Origin: CAYYWV01 sp964475385
GTDB taxonomy: Bacteria; Pseudomonadota; Alphaproteobacteria; JAAXGF01
DNA length: 36,709 bases
Assembly: GCA_964475385.1 (NCBI GenBank)
Contig: CAYYWV010000010.1
Span: 1-36,709 of the forward strand
Direction: 5' to 3'
The translations under genes were made by a program, and so were the position numbers. This document shows, in pieces, positions 14,332 through 22,568 of this stretch (position 1 is its first letter; each line of letters begins with the position of its first letter). The notes under the pieces are model-generated. The model made no database searches and was not told where the DNA came from. It worked only from the letters and a program-made list of their open reading frames with translations.

Positions 14332-15567
14332 ATGCCGGACGCGCGCGGCGGCGAGCAGGAAACCTTCGTCACCCATCTCGAATGCTCGGCCACGGGCGAA
14401 CGTTACGCGGCCGATGCGTTGCACGGGCTTTCGCGCGCCGGCAAGCCGCTCCTCGTCCGCTACGACCTCGATGCGCTCGGCCGCGCGCTCGATCGCGAAA
14501 GCCTCGCCCGGCGGCCGCCCGGGCTGTGGCGGTATCGCGCGTTTCTGCCCGTGCGTCGGGCGGAGAACATCGTCTCTCTCGGCGAGATCGAGACGCCGCT
14601 CATTCCCACGCCGCGCTTCGCCCGCAAGCTCGGCGCGGATACGCTTCTCATCAAGGACGAAGGCCGCCTGCCCACGGGCTCGTTCAAGGCGCGCGGGCTG
14701 TGCCTCGCGGTTTCGATGGCCAAGGAGCTCGGGGTCAAGCGGATGGCGATGCCGACCGCCGGCAACGCGGGCGCGGCGCTCGCCGCCTATTGCAGCCGGG
14801 CGGGGATCGAGTCCTTCGTCTTCTGCCCCGACGACGCGCCCGAGGTGACGATCAGCGAGATCGCGTACCAGGGCGCGCGGCTCTATCGGGTCAACGGCCT
14901 GATCAACGACTGCGGGCGGATCGTCGCCGAGGGCAAAGAGGCCATGGGCTGGTTCGACGCCTCGACCCTCAAGGAGCCCTACCGGATCGAAGGCAAGAAG
15001 ACCATGGGGATCGAGCTCGCCGAGCAGCTCGGCTGGGACGTGCCCGACGCGATCTTCTATCCCACGGGCGGCGGCACCGGTCTGATCGGCATGTGGAAGG
15101 CGTTCGCCGAGCTCGCCGCCATCGGCTGGCTGGGCGAGAGGCGCCCGCGCATGGTGGCGGTCCAAGCGACGGGCTGCGCCCCCATCGTGCGCGCCTATGA
15201 GGCCGGCGCCGAGCACGCCGAGCCCTGGGAGAACGCCGCCACCGTCGCCGCCGGCATCCGGGTGCCGGTCGCGATCGGCGATTTTCTGATCTTGCGCGCG
15301 GTGCGCGAAAGCGGCGGTTTCGCGATCGCCGTCGACGACGAGGCGATCCTCGCCGCTCAGGCCGAGATGGCGCGCGAGGAAGGGCTCCTTCTCTGTCCCG
15401 AAGGCGCGGCCACGCTCGCCGCTTATAAGGCCGCGCTCGCCGACGGCCGGGTGGCGAAGGACGAACGCGTGGTCTTGTTCAACTGCGCGACCGGCCTCAA
15501 GTACCCGCTGCCCCCCGTGACCCGACGGCTCGACTGCCGCGCGCCGATCGACTACGCTCGTCTTTGA
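14332..15567 (+). CDS. Threonine synthase-like PLP-dependent enzyme
   Basis: A 411-aa fold-type II PLP enzyme closest to threonine synthases, which convert O-phosphohomoserine to threonine. The N-terminus starts with a HLECSATGERY segment like those of threonine synthases, though only one Cys is kept. The PLP lysine is K119 in KDEGRLPTGSFKARG; the phosphate-binding loops are seen in PTAGNAGAALAAY and YPTGGGTGLIGMWKAF, and the C-terminal FNCATGLKYPLP is typical. A strong Shine-Dalgarno (GGGAGGA) precedes the ATG. There are no homoserine pathway genes beside it, so it could be a threonine synthase paralogue with another beta-elimination/replacement role. Confidence 0.87.
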   Translation: MPDARGGEQETFVTHLECSATGERYAADALHGLSRAGKPLLVRYDLDALGRALDRESLARRPPGLWRYRAFLPVRRAENIVSLGEIETPLIPTPRFARKLGADTLLIKDEGRLPTGSFKARGLCLAVSMAKELGVKRMAMPTAGNAGAALAAYCSRAGIESFVFCPDDAPEVTISEIAYQGARLYRVNGLINDCGRIVAEGKEAMGWFDASTLKEPYRIEGKKTMGIELAEQLGWDVPDAIFYPTGGGTGLIGMWKAFAELAAIGWLGERRPRMVAVQATGCAPIVRAYEAGAEHAEPWENAATVAAGIRVPVAIGDFLILRAVRESGGFAIAVDDEAILAAQAEMAREEGLLLCPEGAATLAAYKAALADGRVAKDERVVLFNCATGLKYPLPPVTRRLDCRAPIDYARL

Positions 15568-15645
15568 GATAAGGGAATTTGGGGACGGAGTAGCGGCCGG
15601 GGCGGGGCGGCCGGTCCCGGCAACGAACGGCGAGGCGACGACCCC

Positions 15646-17379
15646 ATGACTGGCCCAGGCGATGGCGGAACTGCGGCGCAGGGTTTTGCGCCGGGGGGCG
15701 CCGCGCCCTCGAAGACCGCGCGGGACGAGAACTTTCCGGTCGGCTCGTGGCTCCTGCCGCGCCGGATCAGGCCCCATGTGGCTCTTTTCTACGCCGTGGT
15801 GCGCGGGGCCGACGACATCGCCGACAGTCCCGCGCTTACGCCCGAGGAGAAGCTCGCGCGCCTCGACGCCGTCGATGCGGCCCTGGCCGACGGGGTGGTA
15901 AGCGCGCCCGAATGCGCCCCCTTATGCGAGAAGGCCGCGCGGCTTCGCGCGGCGCTCGAAGGAATCGGCGTTTCGGTCGCGCCGGCGCGCGATCTTTTGC
16001 GCGCTTTCCGTCAGGATGCGACCAAATCGCGCTACGCCGATTGGGACGATCTGCTCGATTATTGCCGCTACTCGGCCAATCCGGTCGGGCGGTTCCTGCT
16101 CGCTCTGCACGGCGAAAGCGAGGAGACCCACGCGCCTTCGGACGCCCTCTGCACGGCGCTTCAGATCATCAACCATCTTCAGGATTGCGGCGACGACTAT
16201 CGCCGGCTGAATCGGGTTTACCTGCCCCTCGACTACTTCGCCGCCGCCGGCGCGCGGGTCGAAGCGCTGGGCGGGAAGCGGACAGATACGGCGTTGCGCC
16301 GCGTTCTCGACTGGGCGCTCGACGGCGTCGACGGCCTTCTGCGCGAGGCGGCCGCGCTGCCGGGAGCGATTCGCCATCCCGGGATGCGGCGCGAGGCGGC
16401 TGTGATCGTGGCGCTCGCCGAGCGACTCGCGGTCGCGCTCCGCCGGCGCGATCCTCTCGCCGAGCGGGTCGAGCTTACGCCGCCGCAAAAGCTCGCCTGT
16501 CTTGCCAGCGGACTTTTACGCGCGCGCCGCCACGGTGTCTGCGCCGCAAGCGAGACGCGGGATCTCGTCCGTCGGTCAAGAAGCTCGTTCTACTGGGCGA
16601 TGCGCCTGCTACCGCGCGAAAAACGCGAGGCGATGTTCGCCATCTACGCCTTCTGCCGCGCGGTCGACGACGTGGCCGACGGGCCGGGCAGCCCCGAGAA
16701 GCGCGCCCGCGCGCTCGCCGAATGGCGCGACGAGATCGCCGCGCTTTTCGCTGGCCGGCCGCGGCGCTCGGTGACCCGGGCGCTCGCCCCCGCGGTCGCG
16801 CGCTTCCGCCTCCGCCGGGCCGATTTCGAAGCGGTGATCGACGGGGTCTCGATGGATCTCGGCCCGGAGATGCGCGCGCCGTCGTTCGCGACGCTGGAGC
16901 GCTACTGCGCCCGGGTTGCGGGCGCGGTGGGGCTTTTATCGGTGCGCGTGTTCGGTTGCGAAGATCCGCGGGCCGACGACTACGCGATTGCGCTGGGACA
17001 CGCGCTCCAGCTCACCAACATCCTCCGCGACGTGGCCGAGGACGCCGCTGCGGGGAGGCTTTACCTTCCGGCCGAGGTTCTCGATATCGCAGGGATCGAG
17101 GACCGCGAGCCGCAGGCGGTGGCCGTCCATCCGGCGTTGGCCGCGGCCTGCGCCGCGCTTGCGGAGACGGCGCTCCGCCGCTTCGACGAGGCCGAGGCGA
17201 TGCTCGCCCGGCTTCCCGCCGCCGATCGGGCCGCGCTTCGGCCGGCGGTGGTGATGATGGCGGTCTATCGCCGGCTGCTCGATCGCCTGATGCGGCGCGG
17301 TTGGCGCCACATCGAATCTCCGGTCGCCATTCCCCGCGCCGAGAAGGTGTGGATCGCTCTGCGCTACGGGATGCGTTAG
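15646..17379 (+). CDS. hpnCD: Fused HpnC-HpnD (hydroxysqualene synthase and presqualene diphosphate synthase)
   Basis: A 577-aa protein containing two complete squalene/phytoene synthase domains in one uninterrupted frame. Domain 1 (about 28-290) resembles HpnC: ENFPVGSWLLPRRIRPHVALFYAVVRGADDIAD with the first Asp motif at 56-60 and the second at NHLQDCGDDY (176-185). Domain 2 (about 305-577) resembles HpnD: SFYWAMRLLPREKREAMFAIYAFCRAVDDVAD, with Asp motifs at 341-345 and NILRDVAED (458-466), then RLYLP. HpnD condenses two farnesyl diphosphates to presqualene diphosphate and HpnC makes hydroxysqualene; HpnE then reduces it to squalene. These two are normally separate adjacent genes of about 280 aa each. 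All four Asp motifs are kept, so both domains should be active. The junction lies near residues 290-312. Confidence 0.93.
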   Translation: MTGPGDGGTAAQGFAPGGAAPSKTARDENFPVGSWLLPRRIRPHVALFYAVVRGADDIADSPALTPEEKLARLDAVDAALADGVVSAPECAPLCEKAARLRAALEGIGVSVAPARDLLRAFRQDATKSRYADWDDLLDYCRYSANPVGRFLLALHGESEETHAPSDALCTALQIINHLQDCGDDYRRLNRVYLPLDYFAAAGARVEALGGKRTDTALRRVLDWALDGVDGLLREAAALPGAIRHPGMRREAAVIVALAERLAVALRRRDPLAERVELTPPQKLACLASGLLRARRHGVCAASETRDLVRRSRSSFYWAMRLLPREKREAMFAIYAFCRAVDDVADGPGSPEKRARALAEWRDEIAALFAGRPRRSVTRALAPAVARFRLRRADFEAVIDGVSMDLGPEMRAPSFATLERYCARVAGAVGLLSVRVFGCEDPRADDYAIALGHALQLTNILRDVAEDAAAGRLYLPAEVLDIAGIEDREPQAVAVHPALAAACAALAETALRRFDEAEAMLARLPAADRAALRPAVVMMAVYRRLLDRLMRRGWRHIESPVAIPRAEKVWIALRYGMR

Positions 17380-17467
17380 AACTAGGCTGGATCGGAGGGC
17401 AAGTATTTCAATTCGCAAGCATTTGCGTTGCGGGAGGCCGGTCGACAGTGATAAGGAGTCTCGGTTA

Positions 17468-17563
17468 ATGACCCACGGATCATATTCCGCCTCCGCCGCC
17501 CCCGCCGCGCACGCCGGTCTTCGACGGAACGAGCCGGGCGCGAACGAAAGGCATCGCCCATGA
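17468..17563 (+). CDS. 31-codon leader ORF coupled to the nucleotidyltransferase gene
   Basis: A short frame beginning ATG at 17468 (MTHGSYSASAAPAAHAGLR...) with an exact AAGGAG Shine-Dalgarno at 17453-17458, nine bases upstream. Its stop codon overlaps the start of the next gene in the arrangement ATGA (17560-17563). The nucleotidyltransferase has no strong Shine-Dalgarno of its own, so ribosomes finishing this ORF may restart there. The peptide is Ala/Ser/Arg-rich and I recognise no family; it may matter only for being translated. Confidence 0.4.
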   Translation: MTHGSYSASAAPAAHAGLRRNEPGANERHRP

Positions 17564-18417
17564 GAGCCATCATTCTCGCTGCCGGCGTCGGCCGGCGTCT
17601 GACCTTCGATGGGCCGCGCCTGCCCAAGGTGATGCTCGCCTTCGGCGGCAAGACCCTCTTGCGCCGGCACCTCGAGATTCTGCGCCATTGCGGCGTCGAG
17701 GAGATCGTCGTCGCCGCCGGTTTCCGCGCCGATCTGATTGGGCAGGAGGTCGCCGCTTGCGGCATGGGCGACGTGGTCGAGATCGTCGTCAATCCCCATT
17801 ACGAGGAAGGCAGCATCGTCACCCTGTGGTCGGTGCGCAGCGCGCTTTCCCGCGGCGGCGACGTGGTGCTGATGGACGGCGACGTGCTCTACGACCACCG
17901 GATGATGGAGCGGCTTCTCGCCTCGCCGCACCGCAACTGCTTCCTGCTCGACCGCGATTTCGAGCCCGGCGACGAGCCGACCAAGCTTTGCGTCCGCAAT
18001 GGCGTATTGGTGGAATTTCACAAGACTGTTACGGTCGACTTCGACTTTTGGGGCGAATCGGTCGGGTTCTTCCGGCTCGGCGAGGATGTGGCTCGGCGGC
18101 TCGTACCCCAGACCCGCGCCTATCTCGACCGCGGCGCGCGGCGCGAGCTTTACGATGAGGCGCTGCGCGACATCCTTCTCGGCGATCCGCCGGGAAGCTT
18201 CGGGTTTGAAGACGTGACCGGGTTGCCCTGGATCGAAATCGACTTTCGCGAGGACGTCGAACGCGCAACTCGCGAGGTTTTGCCACGGTTGCTCCCGCTT
18301 GACGAGAGGCCGAGCGAACCTGTGGATGGCAAACCCATCCGGGTCGGCGGCCACGGGGACAGCAAAGGCGCCCGTGGCGAAGAGTCGCGCGCCGACCCGG
18401 GACTCGGGCTCTCATGA
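17560..18417 (+). CDS. Sugar-phosphate/phosphocholine-type nucleotidyltransferase in the hopanoid locus
   Basis: A 285-aa NTP-transferase-fold enzyme. The signature IILAAGVGRRL (4-14) and PKVMLAFGGKTLLRRHLEIL bind the nucleotide, LMDGDVLYD provides the first metal Asp, and WIEIDFREDVERA near residue 230 the second. The block EPGDEPTKLCVRNGVLVEFHK followed by GESVGFFRL resembles the phosphocholine/phosphonate cytidylyltransferase group (LicC-like). It would activate a phosphorylated alcohol or sugar with CTP or UTP. The last 45 residues are hydrophilic and irregular. It lies between the HpnC-HpnD fusion and dxs on the same strand, where hpnE might be expected. A role in activating a hopanoid or lipid head group is my inference; the MEP enzyme IspD is another cytidylyltransferase but the sequence does not look like it. 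Confidence 0.8.
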   Translation: MRAIILAAGVGRRLTFDGPRLPKVMLAFGGKTLLRRHLEILRHCGVEEIVVAAGFRADLIGQEVAACGMGDVVEIVVNPHYEEGSIVTLWSVRSALSRGGDVVLMDGDVLYDHRMMERLLASPHRNCFLLDRDFEPGDEPTKLCVRNGVLVEFHKTVTVDFDFWGESVGFFRLGEDVARRLVPQTRAYLDRGARRELYDEALRDILLGDPPGSFGFEDVTGLPWIEIDFREDVERATREVLPRLLPLDERPSEPVDGKPIRVGGHGDSKGARGEESRADPGLGLS

Positions 18418-18608
18418 GCGGGGCGGTTTCGGATGTTCGGGAGGCGACGGCGACGCCGGAAGGCGCCGAGAGACGTTGTCATGGGAAACGGCCCGCGTTA
18501 TGTCTAGAACATTGATTCGGGGGAAGGTCCGCGGTTACATGATCGATTCCAAGGATCGCGCCCCCGCTCGCGCGCAAACATCCAGCGGGCCCGTGCTGGG
18601 AGAGGCAA

Positions 18609-20558
18609 ATGAGCACACACGCGAAGCAGACGCCGCGATCCAACCGAACGCCGCTGCTGGATAAGGTCAACGACCCCGCCGATATTCGCGACTTCTCGGT
18701 CGACGAGCTCAAGCAGCTCGCCGACGAGTTGCGCTACGAGACCATCGATGCGGTTTCGGTCACCGGCGGGCACCTCGGGGCGAGCCTTGGCGTGGTCGAG
18801 CTGACGGTGGCCATCCATCACGTTTTCGATACCCCGCGCGACCGCTTGATCTGGGACGTCGGACACCAGGCCTATCCCCACAAGATCCTGACCGGGCGGC
18901 GCGACCGCATTCGCACGCTGCGCCAGCCGGGCGGGCTCTACGGCTTCACCAAGCGGAGCGAAAGCGTCTACGACCCGTTCGGGGCCGCGCACAGCTCGAC
19001 CTCGATCTCGGCCGCGCTCGGCATGTGCGTCGCGCGCGATCTTTCGGGCGGCTCCAACCAGGTCATCGCGGTCATCGGCGACGGGGCGATGTCGGCGGGC
19101 ATGGCGTATGAGGCGATGAACAACGCGGGCTCGATGGACACCCGGCTCATCGTCATTCTCAACGACAACGACATGTCGATCGCGCCGCCCGTGGGCGCCA
19201 TGAGCGCCTATCTGTCGCGGCTGATCTCGTCCAAGTCCTATCGTTCGATCCGTCTTCTCGCCCGCGACATGGCCAAGCGCTTCCCGCGTTCGATCGAGAA
19301 CGCGGCGCGTCGGGCCGAGGAATACGCCCGCGGCCTGGTCACCGGCGGAACCCTGTTCGAGGAGCTCGGCTTCTTCTACATCGGGCCGATCGACGGCCAT
19401 AAGCTCGACCACCTCCTGCCGGTGCTCAAGAACGTGCGCGACGCCGAGGAGGCGGGGCCGATCCTCGTCCATGTGGTGACCCAGAAGGGATACGGCTATC
19501 CGCCGGCCGAGCGCGCGGCCGACAAGTTTCACGGCGTCGGCAAGTTCGACGTGGTCACCGGCGAGCAGAAAAAAGCGAAGCCCAAAGCGCCGAGCTACAC
19601 CTCGGTGTTCGCCGACGCTCTGGTTCGCGAAGCCGAAAAGGACGAACGCATTATCGGCATCACGGCGGCGATGCCGTCCGGCACCGGGCTCAACAAGTTC
19701 GCCGAACGTTTCCCCGACCGCTTCTTCGACGTCGGCATCGCCGAGCAGCACGCGGTCACCTTCGCCGCCGGCCTCGCTTGCGAGGGCTATAAGCCGTTCG
19801 CCGCCATCTACTCGACCTTCCTCCAGAGGGCCTATGATCAGGTCGTCCACGACGTGGCCATTCAGCGCCTGCCGGTGCGGTTCGCGATCGATCGCGCCGG
19901 TCTGGTCGGCGCCGACGGCCCGACCCACGCGGGCAGCTTCGATCTGACCTATCTCGGCTGTCTGCCGGGGTTCGTCATCATGGCGGCGGCCGACGAAGCC
20001 GAGCTTGTCCACATGGTTGCGACCGCAGCGGCGATCGACGATCGCCCGTCGGCGTTCCGTTACCCGCGCGGGGAAGGGCGCGGCGTTCCGTTGCCCGAGC
20101 GCGGCGCGCCGCTCGAAATCGGCAAGGGCCGGGTCTTGCGCGAGGGCACGGCAGTGGCCATCTTGTCTCTTGGCGCGCGGCTCGGCGAGTGTCTGGAAGC
20201 AGCCGACGAGCTCGCCGCCCGCGGGCTGTCGGCGACGGTGGCCGATGCGCGGTTCGCCAAGCCGCTGGATGAAGACTTGATCCGTCGGCTCGCCGCCGAG
20301 CACGAGGTTCTGATCACCATCGAAGAGGGCGCGATCGGAGGGTTTGCGGCCCATGTTCTTTCTTTCCTCGCGCGGTCCGGGCTCTTGGATTCGGGGCTCA
20401 AGGTGCGCCCGATGACCCTTCCCGACCGCTTCGTCGCCCATGGCACGCCCGAGGGCATGTATACGGACGCCGGGCTCAAGGCCCCCGATATTGTGGCTAC
20501 GGCGCTTGCCGCGCTCGGTCACCTCGACCAGCGCGAGCGGGAGCCGGCGCGCGCTTGA
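18609..20558 (+). CDS. dxs: 1-deoxy-D-xylulose-5-phosphate synthase
   Basis: A 649-aa thiamine-diphosphate enzyme of normal Dxs length. It joins pyruvate and glyceraldehyde 3-phosphate, the first step of the MEP isoprenoid pathway. Thiamine-binding residues are in VIGDGAMSAGMAYEAMNNAG and LNDNDMSIAPPVGAMS; other family marks are GGHLGASLGVVELTVAIH, WDVGHQAYPHKILTGRRD, FGAAHSSTSISAALGMC, the transketolase domain FDVGIAEQHAVTFAAGLA and DRAGLVGADGPTHAGSFD. The ATG at 18609 follows GGGAGAGG. A 191-base gap separates it from the nucleotidyltransferase, and shc starts 39 bases downstream. Placement next to shc suggests that it feeds farnesyl diphosphate supply for hopanoids. Confidence 0.97.
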   Translation: MSTHAKQTPRSNRTPLLDKVNDPADIRDFSVDELKQLADELRYETIDAVSVTGGHLGASLGVVELTVAIHHVFDTPRDRLIWDVGHQAYPHKILTGRRDRIRTLRQPGGLYGFTKRSESVYDPFGAAHSSTSISAALGMCVARDLSGGSNQVIAVIGDGAMSAGMAYEAMNNAGSMDTRLIVILNDNDMSIAPPVGAMSAYLSRLISSKSYRSIRLLARDMAKRFPRSIENAARRAEEYARGLVTGGTLFEELGFFYIGPIDGHKLDHLLPVLKNVRDAEEAGPILVHVVTQKGYGYPPAERAADKFHGVGKFDVVTGEQKKAKPKAPSYTSVFADALVREAEKDERIIGITAAMPSGTGLNKFAERFPDRFFDVGIAEQHAVTFAAGLACEGYKPFAAIYSTFLQRAYDQVVHDVAIQRLPVRFAIDRAGLVGADGPTHAGSFDLTYLGCLPGFVIMAAADEAELVHMVATAAAIDDRPSAFRYPRGEGRGVPLPERGAPLEIGKGRVLREGTAVAILSLGARLGECLEAADELAARGLSATVADARFAKPLDEDLIRRLAAEHEVLITIEEGAIGGFAAHVLSFLARSGLLDSGLKVRPMTLPDRFVAHGTPEGMYTDAGLKAPDIVATALAALGHLDQREREPARA

Positions 20559-20597
20559 GGGCTCCGGCCTTCTTCGCGATCATTCGACAGGACAACG

Positions 20598-22568
20598 ATG
20601 AACGACGTTGCGCACGGCGAAAGCGGAATCGCGAAGACGACGGCGAAGGCGAAGATCGGGGATGACTTCGACCGCCGCCTCGATTCCATCATCGATGAGG
20701 CCCGCGCAGCGCTGAAGGCCTTCCAATCGGCTGAAGGGTACTGGCGCTTCGACCTTGAAGCCGATGCGACGATCCCGTCGGAGTACATCCTGCTTGAGCA
20801 CTTCCTCGACGAGATCAACCCGGAGATCGAGGAAAAGCTCGCCACCTATCTGCGCGGCCTTCAGGCGGATCACGGGGGCTGGCCGCTGTATTACGACGGC
20901 GATTTCGACATAAGCTGCTCGGTCAAGGCGTATTTCGCCCTCAAGCTCGTCGGCGATTCGCCCGATGCGCCGCATATGCGTCGCGCGCGCGAAGCGATTC
21001 TCGCCCGCGGCGGCGCGGCTCGGGCCAATGTTTTCACGCGAATCGCGCTCGCTCTGTTCGGGCAGGCGCCATGGCGGGCGGTGCCGGTGATGCCGGTCGA
21101 GATCATGTTGTTGCCGCGCTGGTTCCCCTTCCACCTCAGCAAGGTCTCGTACTGGTCGCGCACCGTGATCGTGCCGCTTCTCATTCTGATGGCTTATCGG
21201 CCGCAGGCGCGCAACCCACGGGGCGTGAGCGTACGCGAGCTGTTTACGACCCCGCCCGAGGAGGAGCGGCGCTACTTCGCGAACCGGGGACCGATTGCGA
21301 CCGCTTTTCTCGCGATCGACCGCGTGCTGCGTCTGGTCGAGCCCATGTTTCCTAAAGAAAGCCGCCGTCGCGCCATCGCCGAGGCCGAGCGCTTCGTGCT
21401 CGAACGCCTCAACGGCGAGGACGGGCTGGGCGGAATCTTCCCGGCCATGGCGAATGCGTTGATGGCCTTTGACTGTCTGGGCTATCCGCGCGACGACCCC
21501 AGACGGGTGATCGCCCGCAAGGCCATTGACAAGCTGCTTTCGGTCAAGAACGGCGAGGCGTTCTGCCAGCCCTGCCTCTCGCCGATCTGGGACACCTGCC
21601 TTTCGACCCACGCCTTGTTCGAGGCGGGCGAGAGCGCAGATACGCCCGAGATGAAGGCGGCGCTCGACTGGATGAAGTCCAAGCAGGTGCTCGACTTTCG
21701 CGGCGACTGGGCGGACTCGCGTCCCGATCTGCGTCCCGGCGGCTGGGCTTTCGAGTTCGCCGACCCGCACTATCCCGACATCGACGACAGCGCCGTCGTC
21801 GTCATGGCGCTAGACCGCGCGTCGCGTCCCGAGTACGCCGAATCGATCGCCCGCGGCGTCGAGTGGGTCGAAGGAATGCAGAGTAAGAATGGCGGCTGGG
21901 GCGCCTTCGACGTCGACAACACCTACGAGTACCTCAACTACATTCCCTTCGCCGATCACGGCGCGCTTTTGGACCCGCCGACGGTCGACGTGACCGCGCG
22001 CTGCATCAGCATGTTCTGCCAGCTCGGCTATGGCCGCGACCATCCGGTGGTGGCGCGCGGGCTCGCCTATCTCAGACGCGAGCAGGAGCCCGATGGCTCC
22101 TGGTTCGGCCGCTGGGGGACCAACTACATCTACGGCACCTGGTCGGCGCTCGCCGCCTTCAACGCGGCGGGCGAAGACCCGAACGCGCCGCATATCCGCC
22201 GCGCGGTCGCTTGGCTCAAGGCGCATCAGCGCGCCGACGGCGGCTGGGGCGAGGACGGATCGAGCTACGAGCCCGGCAAGGCCGGCTTCGCCAAGGCGAG
22301 CACGCCGTCGCAGACCGCCTGGGCGTTGCTTGGGCTGATGGCGGCGGGCGAGGTCGATTCAGAGGCGGTGCGCCGCGGCGTCGCGTACCTGATGAACGCG
22401 CCCCGCGACGGCGCGAAATGGGAGGAGAAGTACTACACGGCGGTCGGGTTCCCGCGGGTGTTCTACCTCCGCTATCATGGGTACAGCGCCTACTTCCCCC
22501 TCTGGGCGCTCGCCCGCTACCGCAACCTGCGCCGCGCCAACCGGCGGACCACGCCTTTCGGGATGTGA
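20598..22568 (+). CDS. shc: Squalene-hopene cyclase
   Basis: A 656-aa squalene-hopene cyclase (HpnF), which cyclises squalene to hopene and hopanol at the inner face of the cytoplasmic membrane. The catalytic acid motif DxDD is DIDD at 394-397 in HYPDIDDSAVV; the next residue is Ser where Thr is usual. Several QW-type repeats are visible (QADHGGWPLYYDGDFD, QSKNGGWGAFDVDNTYEYLN, QEPDGSWFGRWGTNYIYGTWSAL, QRADGGWGEDGSSY, and the C-terminal FPRVFYLRYHGYSAYFPLWALARYR). Length and layout match the family. It overlaps the next gene, hpnG, by four bases (GTGA), so the two are probably translated together. Confidence 0.97.
   Translation: MNDVAHGESGIAKTTAKAKIGDDFDRRLDSIIDEARAALKAFQSAEGYWRFDLEADATIPSEYILLEHFLDEINPEIEEKLATYLRGLQADHGGWPLYYDGDFDISCSVKAYFALKLVGDSPDAPHMRRAREAILARGGAARANVFTRIALALFGQAPWRAVPVMPVEIMLLPRWFPFHLSKVSYWSRTVIVPLLILMAYRPQARNPRGVSVRELFTTPPEEERRYFANRGPIATAFLAIDRVLRLVEPMFPKESRRRAIAEAERFVLERLNGEDGLGGIFPAMANALMAFDCLGYPRDDPRRVIARKAIDKLLSVKNGEAFCQPCLSPIWDTCLSTHALFEAGESADTPEMKAALDWMKSKQVLDFRGDWADSRPDLRPGGWAFEFADPHYPDIDDSAVVVMALDRASRPEYAESIARGVEWVEGMQSKNGGWGAFDVDNTYEYLNYIPFADHGALLDPPTVDVTARCISMFCQLGYGRDHPVVARGLAYLRREQEPDGSWFGRWGTNYIYGTWSALAAFNAAGEDPNAPHIRRAVAWLKAHQRADGGWGEDGSSYEPGKAGFAKASTPSQTAWALLGLMAAGEVDSEAVRRGVAYLMNAPRDGAKWEEKYYTAVGFPRVFYLRYHGYSAYFPLWALARYRNLRRANRRTTPFGM

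Noticed and set aside
14281..15777. Long minus-strand frame opposite the threonine-synthase-like gene.
   Set aside because: Shadow frame; no ribosome-binding site or recognisable motif, while the plus-strand gene is clear.
18504..20522. Minus-strand frame of 672 codons opposite dxs.
   Set aside because: dxs is unmistakable and full length; the antisense frame has no family similarity that I can see.
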